Shown here one piece after another: positions 15,643 through 25,557 of a stretch of 64,000 nt of DNA. Source of the stretch: Nitrospira sp. Its GTDB lineage: Bacteria > Nitrospirota > Nitrospiria > Nitrospirales > Nitrospiraceae. Each line of letters begins with the position of its first letter. The stretch's first letter is position 1. The translations under genes were made by a program, and so were the position numbers. The stretch lies in NCBI GenBank assembly GCA_019636815.1, contig JAHBWT010000001.1:62001-126000 (forward strand). The letters are read 5' to 3'. The notes under the pieces are model-generated. The model made no database searches and was not told the DNA's origin. It saw only the letters and a list, made by a program, of their open reading frames with translations.

Positions 15643-18123
15643 TTACGCCAGCACCTTGCCGCTTGTGGATCGAGGGCGTGATGCCGTGCAAGACTCGGCC
15701 ACGATCGTCTGAATGGCCACGTACAACCGCTCGGCCGCATATTCTTTCGTTAACAGGACCTGCGCACCGGCTGCTCGCATGGCGTGCTGATTGCTCGTCT
15801 CGGCATCGATCGAGAGACCGATCACGTGAACGTCCGGATGAGCCGCGGTAATCCGCCTCGTCGCCTCGATCCCGTTCAGTTTCGGCATATTGACGTCCAT
15901 GACCACAACCGCGGGATGCAGCTCCTCCACCAACCGCACGGCCTCTTCGCCGTTGGCCGCCTCCCCCACGAGCGTCAGATCCGGATAGCCGTCGAGCACC
16001 GCCCGGATGCCTTGCCGCACCATCGTATGATCGTCTACCAGGAGCACGCGAATCGTTTTGTCCCGTTTGCGGTCGGAGGACTGCGGGGCTCTGAAGGACT
16101 GAGGGCTGAGGGTTGGGTTTTCCGTCCTGATGGCGGCTGTACCGCTGAGCGGCAATGTCAGCGTCGCGATCGTACCTCGCCCGGGAGCCGACTGGATGTC
16201 GAACGACCCTCCCAGCGCTCGCATACGCTCCTGAATGCTGAAAAGTCCGAACTTGGAGGAAATGCCGCTTGTCGGATTCCTCATCGCCGCTGTCACAACA
16301 TCAAAACCTTGCCCCTCGTCACTCACGGTTACATACAGATAGTCCTCACACTGTTCCATGCGGACGGTGGCTGTTCCCGTGTTTGCATGTTTGGAGGTAT
16401 TAATGAGCAGTTCCCGAACGGACTGAAACAGCATGATACGATGAGCTTCGGGTAACGGAACATCCTGGTTTGCAGAAAGCAATACCGTGACCGTCTGGTT
16501 GTATTTTCTCATATACTCCGCCAGCCAGGTGAGCCCCGCGGCCAATCCGTGATCGTGTAACACGGGTGGGCTGAGCTCCGCCACCAGCGTCCGACTATAG
16601 GTCAACGCCTCCGAGAGGATGTCATCGACTTTTTTCAAAGCCATTTCGCATTGTGGCATGCCGCTCGCATGGAGGTTGGCCTTCCCGATCGTCAACTTCC
16701 CGACGACCAGCATCTGCTGCAGATGGTCGTGCAACTCAGTCGCCAGGCGTTTTCGCTCGCGCTGTTCGGCAAGATTCAACTCATTGGCCATGGCACGCAG
16801 TCGCTCCTGCAACTGGACCAGTTCCTGTGTCCGCTCAGTTATCAAGCTCTCCAATTGCGCCGCAAATTCCCGCAACTTCTTTTCGCTCTCACGCAGCGCC
16901 GTTTCAGACTGCTTGCGCTTGGAGATGTCTCGTACTGTCCCGACGAGGCGAACGACTCGGCCCCGTTCAAATATCGTACAGCCTATCGCCTCAACCCATC
17001 GCATCTGGCCGTCGGTTCGAGAGAGGACTTGGAATTCGGCATGGTACCGGCCATCACCGGTCGGATCGAACGCGTGGTGCATGGCGGCTTTGGTCATGGC
17101 TTGGTCGTCTGGGCACACACTGGTCCAGAATGTCTCGGCTGTGATCGGTTCATGCGCCCCCACACCCCATAACTCCCGGACACGGCCGTCCCATCGGATC
17201 GTTCCCTGCCTGACATCATAGTCATGAATCCCGATACCGGCGGCTTCTTTCGCCAACTGCAGTCGGATTTCGCTTTCACGACGCTGTCGATCGGCGCTCG
17301 TGAGAGCCCGTGCCACCATCCAAAGCACAAGACTGAAACCGGCGATATTGAGACCGACGCCGACGATCATCCCGGACGTATGATTGAACCAGCCTGTCGC
17401 TTGTCCGCCTATACGCAACCATCCGGTGACGATCACCATCACGAATGTCAGGGGGACCATGCGGCGCAACATGAGTCCTCCCGCTTCTTGCGAAAGAATA
17501 GCGCCCATGAATCCACGATCCGGACTCACGCAGACGAGTGCACCGCCGAGCAACAGGAAGGAAATCGCGGTAGGCAATGTTATCGAGGCATACTGTCCGA
17601 AGGTATACAGAGACTGTTCATCGTAGAGATATCCGATGAGGGCGATTCCGCTGATCCATACCATGAGAAGCACGGCCGCTTCTGAAACTCGTTGGACCGC
17701 TCTCCGTTCGCTCACAAACGTGACGACGGCTAGAGTGAAGAGCATGAACGACACTGCGGCGCTCGGAGACATCCAAACGGAAGGAGGCGTTTCTCGTTCC
17801 ATACCGACGGCGTAACCGACCAACGTGCCCAATCCCATGAGACCTGCGACAGTGGCCGGAAGAACCGACACAAGACGCCGCGACTGTCGAAGAATTCCTG
17901 TCTCCGATCGAGTCGTGCTCAGCGCGAGTGCCGAAGTTGCAGCGCAGAGAAACCCGAAGGCCGCAACGGTATTCATGGAGATAACCGGTAGATCCCTGCT
18001 GGTCAGGACCTGAATCTGCAAAGACCAGCCGATGAGGGCGAGTGATGCCATACCCACCGTGGCGAGCGCGAGTGCACGATTTACATTGTGGTACGAGCGA
18101 TATAGGTCGTTCTTGAGTTGCAT
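15643..18123 (-). CDS. Membrane sensor histidine kinase fused to a receiver domain
   Basis: 826 aa. The N-terminal 280 residues are a membrane sensor of about eight helices. A PAS domain (about 290-410, ending GTVRDISKRKQ) and a coiled coil follow. The kinase core is of the HisKA_3/NarX type: ERKRLATELHDHLQQ holds the phospho-His, LINTSKHA is the N box, and SDEGQGFD the G1 box. After a proline/serine linker, a receiver domain (about 690-810) has VLLVDDH, phospho-acceptor Asp in VVVMDVNMPKLNG and the Lys in LTKEY. There is no HTH output domain, unlike NarL-type regulators, so output must be by phosphotransfer or to a separate regulator. The signal is unknown. Confidence 0.9.
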   Translation of the reverse strand: MQLKNDLYRSYHNVNRALALATVGMASLALIGWSLQIQVLTSRDLPVISMNTVAAFGFLCAATSALALSTTRSETGILRQSRRLVSVLPATVAGLMGLGTLVGYAVGMERETPPSVWMSPSAAVSFMLFTLAVVTFVSERRAVQRVSEAAVLLMVWISGIALIGYLYDEQSLYTFGQYASITLPTAISFLLLGGALVCVSPDRGFMGAILSQEAGGLMLRRMVPLTFVMVIVTGWLRIGGQATGWFNHTSGMIVGVGLNIAGFSLVLWMVARALTSADRQRRESEIRLQLAKEAAGIGIHDYDVRQGTIRWDGRVRELWGVGAHEPITAETFWTSVCPDDQAMTKAAMHHAFDPTGDGRYHAEFQVLSRTDGQMRWVEAIGCTIFERGRVVRLVGTVRDISKRKQSETALRESEKKLREFAAQLESLITERTQELVQLQERLRAMANELNLAEQRERKRLATELHDHLQQMLVVGKLTIGKANLHASGMPQCEMALKKVDDILSEALTYSRTLVAELSPPVLHDHGLAAGLTWLAEYMRKYNQTVTVLLSANQDVPLPEAHRIMLFQSVRELLINTSKHANTGTATVRMEQCEDYLYVTVSDEGQGFDVVTAAMRNPTSGISSKFGLFSIQERMRALGGSFDIQSAPGRGTIATLTLPLSGTAAIRTENPTLSPQSFRAPQSSDRKRDKTIRVLLVDDHTMVRQGIRAVLDGYPDLTLVGEAANGEEAVRLVEELHPAVVVMDVNMPKLNGIEATRRITAAHPDVHVIGLSIDAETSNQHAMRAAGAQVLLTKEYAAERLYVAIQTIVAESCTASRPRSTSGKVLA

Positions 18124-18464
18124 TGTTCAGGCACTTTGGTTGAGACACGGCATCGCAGACTCGGTCGTGTAGGTATGGTGCCAGTTGATGGATGGCAAAC
18201 AGAAAGGAAGAGACCATCCCCGGCCTGCGAGACGAACTATTCTCTCTCGGACCGTAGGTGATGATGTCCGCATTTTGGACCAGATCTGATTCGGTATGCG
18301 AAAGCTAAGGGTACGTTACACTGACGTCTGGAACGGGACAACTAGGATCTCTACTAGGGATAGAAACCAGCACCGCGCATCAGCCGCCCGCATGGCTCGC
18401 CTATACACCGCGGTGGAAGAGATTCCCTTGTGCAATAGACCAAGAAGGGAAATAAACCATTGGC
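18124..18464. other. Intergenic region, 341 bp
   Basis: Upstream of the sensor kinase gene. It contains scattered GTCC and GGAC words but not at the spacing of the tandem operator. No gene was recognised. Confidence 0.5.
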
Positions 18465-18959
18465 TTATTTGACTCGGTGTAAATCAATCACGGCGCCGGC
18501 TTCATTTAATTCCACTGTTACCTCTGTGCCGGGATCGATTCCTTTCGTTTTGATCTCCTGTCTGGTTAAGGGAAACACTTTCTCCCCTTCTGCCGTTTGG
18601 AGTTTGACACGTTTGTCCATTTTCCCAAGATGGAGCAGCTTGCCTGTCACGAAGGTGTGTTTTCCTTCTTCGCCCTTGTGATGAACATCAATGGCTGTAT
18701 TGTTTTCATCCACGACCACGCTGACTCTATCACCTTCCTTGAACGCTGCGTGACCATGTTGATGGGATTGCTTTTCATTCACCTGATAGGTCGCGCCGTC
18801 AGGTGTCTTGACTACCAAACCGGTGCCCTGTTTCACGACGACTCCGGAGAATGTTCGGTGGCTGCTCTGTTGCTCCTCCGCGTGGACAATACGAGGCACC
18901 ATGATCACGGCACCCAAAAGCAGCAGCAACGCACATAGACGATCCAGACGAATACACAT
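18465..18959 (-). CDS. Exported OB-like protein, two repeats
   Basis: 164 aa from ATG 18959. The signal peptide LCALLLLLGAVIMVPRIVHA precedes two similar beta-rich units: FSGVVVKQGTGLVVKT ... FKEGDRVSVVVDENNTAIDV and VTGKLLHLGKMDKRVKLQT ... IDPGTEVTVELNEAGAVIDL. The repeated G-x-V/L ... GD/GT-x-V-x-V ... I-D-V/L core marks it as a member of the dispersed exported family in this window. His-rich patches (HQHGHAAF) lie in the first unit. Function unknown, probably periplasmic. Confidence 0.65.
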   Translation of the reverse strand: MCIRLDRLCALLLLLGAVIMVPRIVHAEEQQSSHRTFSGVVVKQGTGLVVKTPDGATYQVNEKQSHQHGHAAFKEGDRVSVVVDENNTAIDVHHKGEEGKHTFVTGKLLHLGKMDKRVKLQTAEGEKVFPLTRQEIKTKGIDPGTEVTVELNEAGAVIDLHRVK

Positions 18960-19210
18960 TCCTGATTCCTTTCTTAAAGTTATGGCGATCTCACTCGCCA
19001 ATGGACAAGCCCTCCCCTTCCCTTCATTTCAGTCAGAGAGCCCCATATACGCACCGCAGCGAAACACGTACACGGAGGATTGGGCGCGTTTCTTCTCAGC
19101 TATGATTCCTCTTTGGAGCAAGCTGCCACGAGCACACGTTCGCACCATGCATACGTTCTTCCTCCTCCATCACTCGATTTCTCATCAAACGAACAGAGTG
19201 CCGAACCGTC

Positions 19211-19525
19211 TCAATTATTATCACGCTGCAAAGTCGTCGTATGGCCTCGGTCCGTCACATAGGCTTTAACCATGTCGCCCGGCATCACTTTGTCCAACTT
19301 GGTGCTCTTATCAACATGGATCTTCCGCTCTTTGCCGTCGTCATCTTTTATGTAGTAATACTCTCCCTCGATAGTCATCAAGGTGCCTTTTATCGTATCT
19401 TTCGTCAGGCGTTCTTTGATGGTTGGACTGGCTCCTTTCTCAACCATCGAATCAGCTGCGTACGTCATGCTCATTCCAAAGCCCAGCAATCCCAGGATAA
19501 GCATTGAGATTATTCCTGTTTTCAT
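19211..19525 (-). CDS. Exported OB-like protein, single unit
   Basis: 104 aa with signal peptide SMLILGLLGFGMSMTYAADS. One unit of the exported family follows: IKGTLMTIEGEYYYIKDDDG, ERKIHVDKSTKLDKVMPGDM, VKAYVTDRGHTTTL. This is the smallest complete member and shows the core fold best. The ATG at 19525 is preceded by a good ribosome site (AAGGAGGCC). Function unknown. Confidence 0.7.
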   Translation of the reverse strand: MKTGIISMLILGLLGFGMSMTYAADSMVEKGASPTIKERLTKDTIKGTLMTIEGEYYYIKDDDGKERKIHVDKSTKLDKVMPGDMVKAYVTDRGHTTTLQRDNN

Positions 19526-19786
19526 AGTGGCCTCCTTAGGTTTTATTTATTTTCGCGTGAGACTTCCGAATGGGGAACTGGGGAAACACCTTGAATAAGG
19601 TTCAACGAAGGAGTGCATCGAAACGCGTCGCCTTTTAGACCGCAGCCCAACCGTCGGCGTCCTCCAGACGAGTTTCCCACCGATCGTCAAGATGGAAGAA
19701 TAGGGTACTCTACTGACAGCAGCATACGTACACTCATAAATAACGATTTAAAATTAGGTCGTTACCTGAAGAAGGGGATGGTTCGG

Positions 19787-20914
19787 CTACAAGAAGGGAG
19801 ACTGGACATTGATTACCTTCGTCTTGGTAACCGGTGGTCGCCGCACAATCTGGTCAGCGGACGGCCACTTTTTTTTGTCGGGCAGTGATAACGGTACCGG
19901 GCGACCGATTTGTGCGGAGCGATAAAGCGCCTGAACGATCGACACATCGATCAGGCCTTCCCATCCGGACGGTTCAGGTTGAGTGTTCCGAAGGATGCCA
20001 TCTGAAAAGTGCAGTAGCTCGGGGGCAAACTGATCGCCTGCCTTGTACGCGCGTGACTGTGTCTTCCCATTGAGCACCACCTGTTGCTCCAGTTCACCGA
20101 CGTACTCAAACGCGGAATTCAGTCGCACTCGGCCTTTCGTTCCGATCACCTCATACGTGGACACATCGGCCGCGCCGAAACTACAGATAAATGTCGCCAG
20201 CCGATCATCTGGAAACCGCAGCCACACCGCAGCCATTTCATCGACTTCTCGAAACCTGGCATCCGTTCCTCGAACGATCGACGCGCTGGCTTCGATCGGG
20301 TTCGCCTGAAAGATATAGCGGGCGGCGTTAATGCAATACACGCCGATATCATACAAGGATCCGCCGCCAAGCTTGGCCTGCACGCGGATATCCCCCGGAC
20401 GCACCTGCATCGTAAACAGCGAGTCAAACAACCGAAGGCCTCCAAGTCTTCCAGATTGCGCCAGCTTAACCGTACTCATGTTGGCTGCTTCGAAATGGAG
20501 CCGATAGGCCACCATGAGTTTGACACCCGTATACTCCGCCGCGCTAATCATGCGGCGGCATTCTTGCTCGGTCACAGCCATGGGTTTTTCACAGAGCACA
20601 TGGATGCCCGCCTGCGCGGCACGAACCGCGAAGTCACAATGAAGGCTGTTCGGCAGCGCGATATAGACGGCATCGATCTCGCCTTCTTCCAGACATTGGT
20701 CGTACTGACGGTACGAATACTGATGAGACACATCGTATTGCTTGCCTAGCTGCTTCAGTTTGATCGGATCATTCGATACCAGCGCAGCCAATCGAGAATT
20801 GTGTGCGGCATGAGCAAATGCGGGAAGGACGGCAGTTTGCGCGATATGTCCCAGTCCCACGACCGCATACCGGACTGTGCCCGACTTCTTAGCAGTGACA
20901 CGCTTCCTGTTCAT
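19787..20914 (-). CDS. Gfo/Idh/MocA-family oxidoreductase
   Basis: 375 aa from ATG 20914 (MNRKRVTAK), chosen over an upstream start because GAGGTCGGGC precedes it. The N-terminal Rossmann domain has VVGLGHIAQ and the family motif LCEKPMAV. The C-terminal half is the alpha/beta substrate domain (GGGSLYDIGVYCINAARY). Members use NAD(P) to oxidise or reduce sugars and related polyols; the substrate cannot be told. It appears to be transcribed alone. Confidence 0.87.
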   Translation of the reverse strand: MNRKRVTAKKSGTVRYAVVGLGHIAQTAVLPAFAHAAHNSRLAALVSNDPIKLKQLGKQYDVSHQYSYRQYDQCLEEGEIDAVYIALPNSLHCDFAVRAAQAGIHVLCEKPMAVTEQECRRMISAAEYTGVKLMVAYRLHFEAANMSTVKLAQSGRLGGLRLFDSLFTMQVRPGDIRVQAKLGGGSLYDIGVYCINAARYIFQANPIEASASIVRGTDARFREVDEMAAVWLRFPDDRLATFICSFGAADVSTYEVIGTKGRVRLNSAFEYVGELEQQVVLNGKTQSRAYKAGDQFAPELLHFSDGILRNTQPEPSGWEGLIDVSIVQALYRSAQIGRPVPLSLPDKKKWPSADQIVRRPPVTKTKVINVQSPFL

Positions 20915-21165
20915 GATGCCCGACCTCGCATGGAAAGAAAAGACAATCACCTCGTGGTTTCTTGGACAACACTCTCGTGCTCTCAGCGATATCCTGGTCA
21001 AACGAAGGCATTCGACTCATCGGCCGGCGTCTTGCCCTGCTGCTTTTTCGATTTCTGCATTGATTTCACCGCTCGAAGAAGCCCAGAGAGCATCCAACCC
21101 GCCGAGCTTCCAGGGATTGTATGCGGGCGATGGGGTCGTGAGCGAAGATTCTGCCAAAGGCCGCT

Positions 21166-22734
21166 TCATGACCTGCCTTCAAAGCCGGGAAGAATCGCCT
21201 TGAAGAAAGCGTTCTGTACGAGTTTCCCGATAATCTGCCAGGTATTGGCCTGAGGATTTTCAACAGGCCCCGACACATCTGTTGTTGTCGCCGCCTCGTC
21301 CCGCGGGGTATTTTCCAATAGCGACACCACCCCCCCGACAATGGCTTCGTATAATTTTTGTGACACGGCCTTGTCTTCGTCCTTTTTCGAGTCATAGACC
21401 TCGACATCGCGGAACAGCGGTTTGACATATCCTTCGACTCGGTTGTTTTTCACCGTAATCTCGCTGAACAAGGCGAACTTTCCCCGATGCGTATCGACAT
21501 TGCCGTAGGCGCGCAAGACGTCGTTGAACGCGGCGACGTCCGTTTTGATTATTTTCACCGCCAGATCAAAATCCGGACGCGGTTGTTCCGGCCGAAACGT
21601 CCCCGTGATGACGGTCGGACCGCTGCCCATGAATTTTCCGGTGATCTTCACGACACCGGTACCTTCTTCCAGCCGATTGCTGAAGTTATCCACGTCGGCA
21701 TTGACGTCGGCCAGGAATATGCGATAGTCCGGGTCAGCCGAGCGATTCTGGAACCCCACCTCGCTGTTGAGTATCTTGCCATGGCCGATCTTGAAAAAGA
21801 ATGACGGCTCACGATGAGCTTTCGCCGCCTGTTTGGCGCCTCGCTCCAATTGACGCCGCTGCTTGGATTTGGTTGCCTCCTGATACACATAGCCGACCTT
21901 GGCGCCTTCCAATACGAAAGAATCGAGCATGAGGACCGTTCGCTTGTCCTGCACGACCCGGCCCGTCGCACTGAAAATCCCGCCCTTCAGAATGAGATTG
22001 TAAGACCCCGCGACAGGCATCAAGTCAGTGATACGCATCCCGCTCAACTTGACGGACGCATCGGCCGCAGGAAGAGGCTTGGCCAGCGGATCCGCCCTTC
22101 CGTCGATTTCCACGCGCGCATGATCCACCAACGTGCCGCTCATGCGCAATTCGGATGGATAGGGTTGCGCGTCCGGCGGTCGATTCGTCAGGTTGCGCGC
22201 CTCGACATCCAGCCCCGTCATCCTGATCGGTTCGTCGCTCGGCTGCCCCGCGTACCTGATCTCGCCGTTCTTGACGAAAAGGTTCGCTTCGAACGGCATC
22301 ATGTCGCGGACATGATCTTGCCAGGGCACCGACCGCTCCGCGTCTTTCGTCTCTGCGGATGCGGCTTCTATTTGTCGCCGAGTGACGGCAACAACCGGAT
22401 CGTGGAGACGAATATCCGCCGCCGCTTTTCCGGCCAATAAGGGAGCCAGTTGAGCATCGATCACGATTTCCCGAATGTCGGCCATCGGCGGATCCGGATG
22501 AGCCTCTTGCCGCACAACAACATCGCGCAGATCCACCGAAAGGGGGAGTGGGTGTAGGTCAAGCCTGCCGATTTGGAAGCTATACCCCTGCACCGCTTCA
22601 TTGGCCGACCGTTCGGCATAGCGCCGGAGGGGTTCATCGGCAAAAAACGCTGCGACCACAACAGTCGCTATAAGAGCGGCCACACTGATGGCGATCCATT
22701 TGAGCCAGCGAGGTATCATAAATTCACCCATCAC
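21166..22734 (-). CDS. DUF748 (AsmA-like) envelope protein
   Basis: 522 aa. An N-terminal membrane helix (IAISVAALIATVVVAAFF) is followed by a long beta-rich periplasmic chain: GYSFQIGRLDLHPLPLSVDL near the start, SGTLVDHARVEIDGRADPL in the middle, and FKAILPGFEGR at the end. The pattern matches DUF748, related to AsmA/bridge-like lipid-transfer proteins that span the envelope. It is shorter than many members. The start is ambiguous among three nearby codons, none with a strong ribosome site. Confidence 0.8.
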   Translation of the reverse strand: MMGEFMIPRWLKWIAISVAALIATVVVAAFFADEPLRRYAERSANEAVQGYSFQIGRLDLHPLPLSVDLRDVVVRQEAHPDPPMADIREIVIDAQLAPLLAGKAAADIRLHDPVVAVTRRQIEAASAETKDAERSVPWQDHVRDMMPFEANLFVKNGEIRYAGQPSDEPIRMTGLDVEARNLTNRPPDAQPYPSELRMSGTLVDHARVEIDGRADPLAKPLPAADASVKLSGMRITDLMPVAGSYNLILKGGIFSATGRVVQDKRTVLMLDSFVLEGAKVGYVYQEATKSKQRRQLERGAKQAAKAHREPSFFFKIGHGKILNSEVGFQNRSADPDYRIFLADVNADVDNFSNRLEEGTGVVKITGKFMGSGPTVITGTFRPEQPRPDFDLAVKIIKTDVAAFNDVLRAYGNVDTHRGKFALFSEITVKNNRVEGYVKPLFRDVEVYDSKKDEDKAVSQKLYEAIVGGVVSLLENTPRDEAATTTDVSGPVENPQANTWQIIGKLVQNAFFKAILPGFEGRS

Positions 22735-22960
22735 TACCCATCGTTACAGGGAGCGTTGCTCGCGAGGCGCGGCACATCTTCTACGGCGTGGAGGAAACTC
22801 ACGTACCGCCTTGGCCTATCTATCCTGCTTCGATTCATTCCCATTGATATGGACTTTCCATCCTGATCCTCCTTATGTGCCTCGCCCGCTTCGAGACACA
22901 TCGTAATTGTCGGCGTTGTTCGTTGTTAGCGATCCTTCTTCGAAGTCTCACCGAATTGTT

Positions 22961-23287
22961 TCAGCGCTTCGGAAGAAACCTCTTCCGTGGGATTACAGCA
23001 GCCGAGACGTATTCAGCTCGACGATCCGTAGCTCGGTTCCCTCTGATCCACAAGGCACGATTCTGATCATCGACAGACACCGAAATGCGGTGGCCTTGTT
23101 GGATAGGAGGTTTCTGCGTCGTCTCAGTGACCTGGAAGTGCACTTCTTTCCCATTCTTATCCTTCACGACAAAATTCTCGCCATCCATCGGAAATACCGA
23201 TGCTCCGGGGACAGCTTGTCCATTGCTTTCCATGTCGATGTAGCATCCTCGCATCGAATCTGTCGCGAACGAACTGGTACTATCCAT
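22961..23287 (-). pseudogene. Degenerate member of the exported OB-like family
   Basis: A 108-codon frame contains the family core (DGENFVVKDKNGKEVHFQV, ISVSVDDQNRALWI) but has no signal peptide. An in-frame stop lies two codons upstream of the first possible ATG, so the export signal appears lost. It is listed as a likely decayed paralogue; an intact cytoplasmic protein is less likely. Confidence 0.45.
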
Positions 23288-23349
23288 AGATATTTAGAAA
23301 CAGTCCCTCGCTACTCAGTTCAGAATCGGCCGTTGATGGGCTTCATACG

Positions 23350-23508
23350 GTGAAAGATGCGGTGAATACCGCCATTGACAGCACACAGGATATCGTGCAG
23401 GAGCTGCGCAGTGGCGCAGTCAAAGCCGTCAACCAGACAGTCACCCGAACCATCGATCGCGTAAGGGAGTCTTTGGATCAACAGCGCCTTCGGTTTGAAC
23501 AATACTAG
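23350..23508 (+). CDS. Short amphipathic-helix frame, 52 aa
   Basis: From GTG 23350 the plus strand encodes a single predicted amphipathic helix (VKDAVNTAIDSTQDIVQELR ... VTRTIDRVRESLDQQRLRF). The heptad-like pattern is protein-like, but the ribosome site is weak and the frame is open upstream to a stop at 23287. It may be the 3' remnant of a larger apolipoprotein- or phasin-like gene. Confidence 0.3.
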   Translation: MKDAVNTAIDSTQDIVQELRSGAVKAVNQTVTRTIDRVRESLDQQRLRFEQY

Positions 23509-23597
23509 AACAAGACCGTTGCGCGAGAGGAGCCTACGCGAAACTGATCAGGCCTCAGCCTTGACGTGAGATTCTTCAACCTGCAGGCAGACCCTCT

Positions 23598-24650
23598 TTA
23601 CTTTCCACCGTTCGGATTGTCATCTTGGGTGGGTTTCTCCCGATTGGCCATGTCCAGGTAGTCACGGGCCTGGACGACTTCGGACGCGCTCGGCCCGAAG
23701 GCCACTTCCTGTATGCGTAACGCGTCTTGATAGAGAGGGACGGCAAGATCTCGGCGGTTGTGCGCTTCATACATGCGGGCCATCGCACTGAGCGACAGCG
23801 CGACCATCGGATGATCTCGCCCAAAAACCTTTTCTCGGATCTCCTTAGCGCGGAGGAACAGCGGGATCGCGAGCGATAAGTTATTGGAATACAAACTGAT
23901 CGCGACATGATGGAGACTATCTGCAATGGCAGGATGGTCCGGTGCTAACGCCCCCTCTCGAATGACCCATGCGCGGAAGAATAATGGACCGGCTAATGCC
24001 CGCTCTTGTTGCTGTTCAAATAACGCGCCGGCAAGTAAGTCCAAGGTATCAGCCACACGAAGATCCTCAGATGCACGAGTTGACGTATAGATGGTGAGTG
24101 CCCGGCGTAACACAGTCTCCGCACCAGTGAAGTCGTGTTGCATGAACCGCGCAGCGCCCAATTTGCTAAGAAGAGACGCCAGATCCTGATTCGTTTCTTT
24201 GTCGATGGTTCGCTCCAAGAGTCCGACAGCCATCGTATAGGCTTTTTCGGCTTCGGCCCAGTGACCGACGGACTTTGCATGGTCTCCGTTGGCCTCATGT
24301 CCGGACCAGCCTATGTCGTCGACAGAGGCGACCAAGCCGATGCAAACTCTCATCACCGGCAAGAGCAAGGTCCGGCTGCCAGTCACTTCTCGGGGGAAGC
24401 ATACATCCCTTCCTCCTGCAGACATAGGGCCGCGTGCGAGAAGCTTGTCGCTTCTCGTATGGCCTCCCCACTCCATATCGCTCGCCTCCATGTCGCTCGC
24501 CAGCGGAGGAGTGCTCGCGCGATTTTCTAGAGAAGACCCACCAGCAAGAGACACCGTGGAATCCAGACAATAGCACAGGACAGCGATGAGCCCCGCGCAG
24601 CATTTTAGAAGACCGGCCTGAGGCTTGGTGTAGGCTTTTGCTCCAGACAT
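23598..24650 (-). CDS. Exported tetratricopeptide-repeat protein
   Basis: 350 aa from ATG 24650, which has GAGGTGGAGC just upstream. A signal peptide (GLLKCCAGLIAVLCYCLDS) is followed by a hydrophilic stretch and about five TPR units of the kinesin-light-chain type from residue 120: AEKAYTMAVGLLERTI, GAETVLRRALTIYTS, DHPAIADSLHHVAISLYS, DHPMVALSLSAMARMYEAHN, LAVPLYQDALRIQE. TPR proteins mediate protein-protein contacts; the partner is unknown. Confidence 0.78.
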   Translation of the reverse strand: MSGAKAYTKPQAGLLKCCAGLIAVLCYCLDSTVSLAGGSSLENRASTPPLASDMEASDMEWGGHTRSDKLLARGPMSAGGRDVCFPREVTGSRTLLLPVMRVCIGLVASVDDIGWSGHEANGDHAKSVGHWAEAEKAYTMAVGLLERTIDKETNQDLASLLSKLGAARFMQHDFTGAETVLRRALTIYTSTRASEDLRVADTLDLLAGALFEQQQERALAGPLFFRAWVIREGALAPDHPAIADSLHHVAISLYSNNLSLAIPLFLRAKEIREKVFGRDHPMVALSLSAMARMYEAHNRRDLAVPLYQDALRIQEVAFGPSASEVVQARDYLDMANREKPTQDDNPNGGK

Positions 24651-25060
24651 GCTCCACCTCATGAGGAACAGTTATACGTGTATTCTTAGACGGAGACGCC
24701 CAGCATGAGAACCCGCCATCTGTCTATGGTCACCACATTCAACAGGTCGGTCAACACGTCTCCCGATGGAGCAGTTGAAGACCACATTGCCCGAAAGTGA
24801 CTCACCACAGAGATATCGCTTCACCTCGTGAAGACAACATGTCTTGGAGCGGTGAAGCGGACATACAACTGCTCGTCTGGTGCCAGGAAACCGTTCAAAG
24901 TGGCAAAGGGAAATTCAAAGTTGTCGAGTCCTCGCTGTCGGCTGATAACTCCGGGTAGCTTACCGCCATTGCCGAGCCTATCTCCTGATGAACGGTCGGA
25001 ATCAAAACTCATGATGCTCCACCCTGCGCTCAGCGCGAACATGAATAGCCCACTGGTTCA
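24651..25060. other. Intergenic region, 410 bp
   Basis: Between the TPR gene and the DUF2892 gene. Only short frames lacking ribosome sites and family similarity were seen. Confidence 0.5.
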
Positions 25061-25519
25061 TCAGCGGTTCATCGCGGCCAGGACTCGCCTGGCTTCGCCT
25101 TCATCAACAGTGTGGGTTCTCGGCAAGTCCTCGAAGTCTCCGCGGATGGCTTTCAGCCCATACCGCTCCGAATCGATCTCTCTCGCAGTCCGAATTCCCA
25201 GACGACGGAAGAACGGCACCGGCGGACACCACCCTTGCACCGCATGCTGCAGGAGAAATCCAGCGACCACCGCCGGAAGGATGAAGAACCGTCGATTGAC
25301 AAGAGCACCAAGGCCGAGCCCTACAAGAGCAATAGTGGCGGCATTGGCCTCGAGTGTTCGCTCCATATCCCATTCCTGATCCAGCTTTTCAAGCCGCCGA
25401 TTGATTTCATATTCTCCTTGTTTCCCCACGGAAGCGATACGCTGCTCTATTTGTCGTTGGATCTCTTCATTGACCGCTTCATCGGTATGCTGCTCGACAC
25501 GGGTGGTCGTCGGAATCAT
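25061..25519 (-). CDS. DUF2892-type membrane protein
   Basis: 152 aa. The N-terminal half is charged and helical (VNEEIQRQIEQRIASVGKQ). A DUF2892-like segment with two helices follows (ANAATIALVGLGLGALVN, FFILPAVVAGFLLQHAVQGW), then CPPVPFFRRLGIRTAREID, a typical conserved tail. The related fused version is at 58222-59049. Function is unknown; these proteins are common in stress-related gene groups. Confidence 0.72.
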   Translation of the reverse strand: MIPTTTRVEQHTDEAVNEEIQRQIEQRIASVGKQGEYEINRRLEKLDQEWDMERTLEANAATIALVGLGLGALVNRRFFILPAVVAGFLLQHAVQGWCPPVPFFRRLGIRTAREIDSERYGLKAIRGDFEDLPRTHTVDEGEARRVLAAMNR

Positions 25520-25557
25520 AGTTTCCCCCTTATTGAAAGAAGTGACCTAGTGAACGT

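Noticed and set aside
18264-18282. ATGTCCGCATTTTGGACC upstream of the kinase
   Set aside because: Half-site spacing is 7 rather than 6 and the flanking halves are absent.
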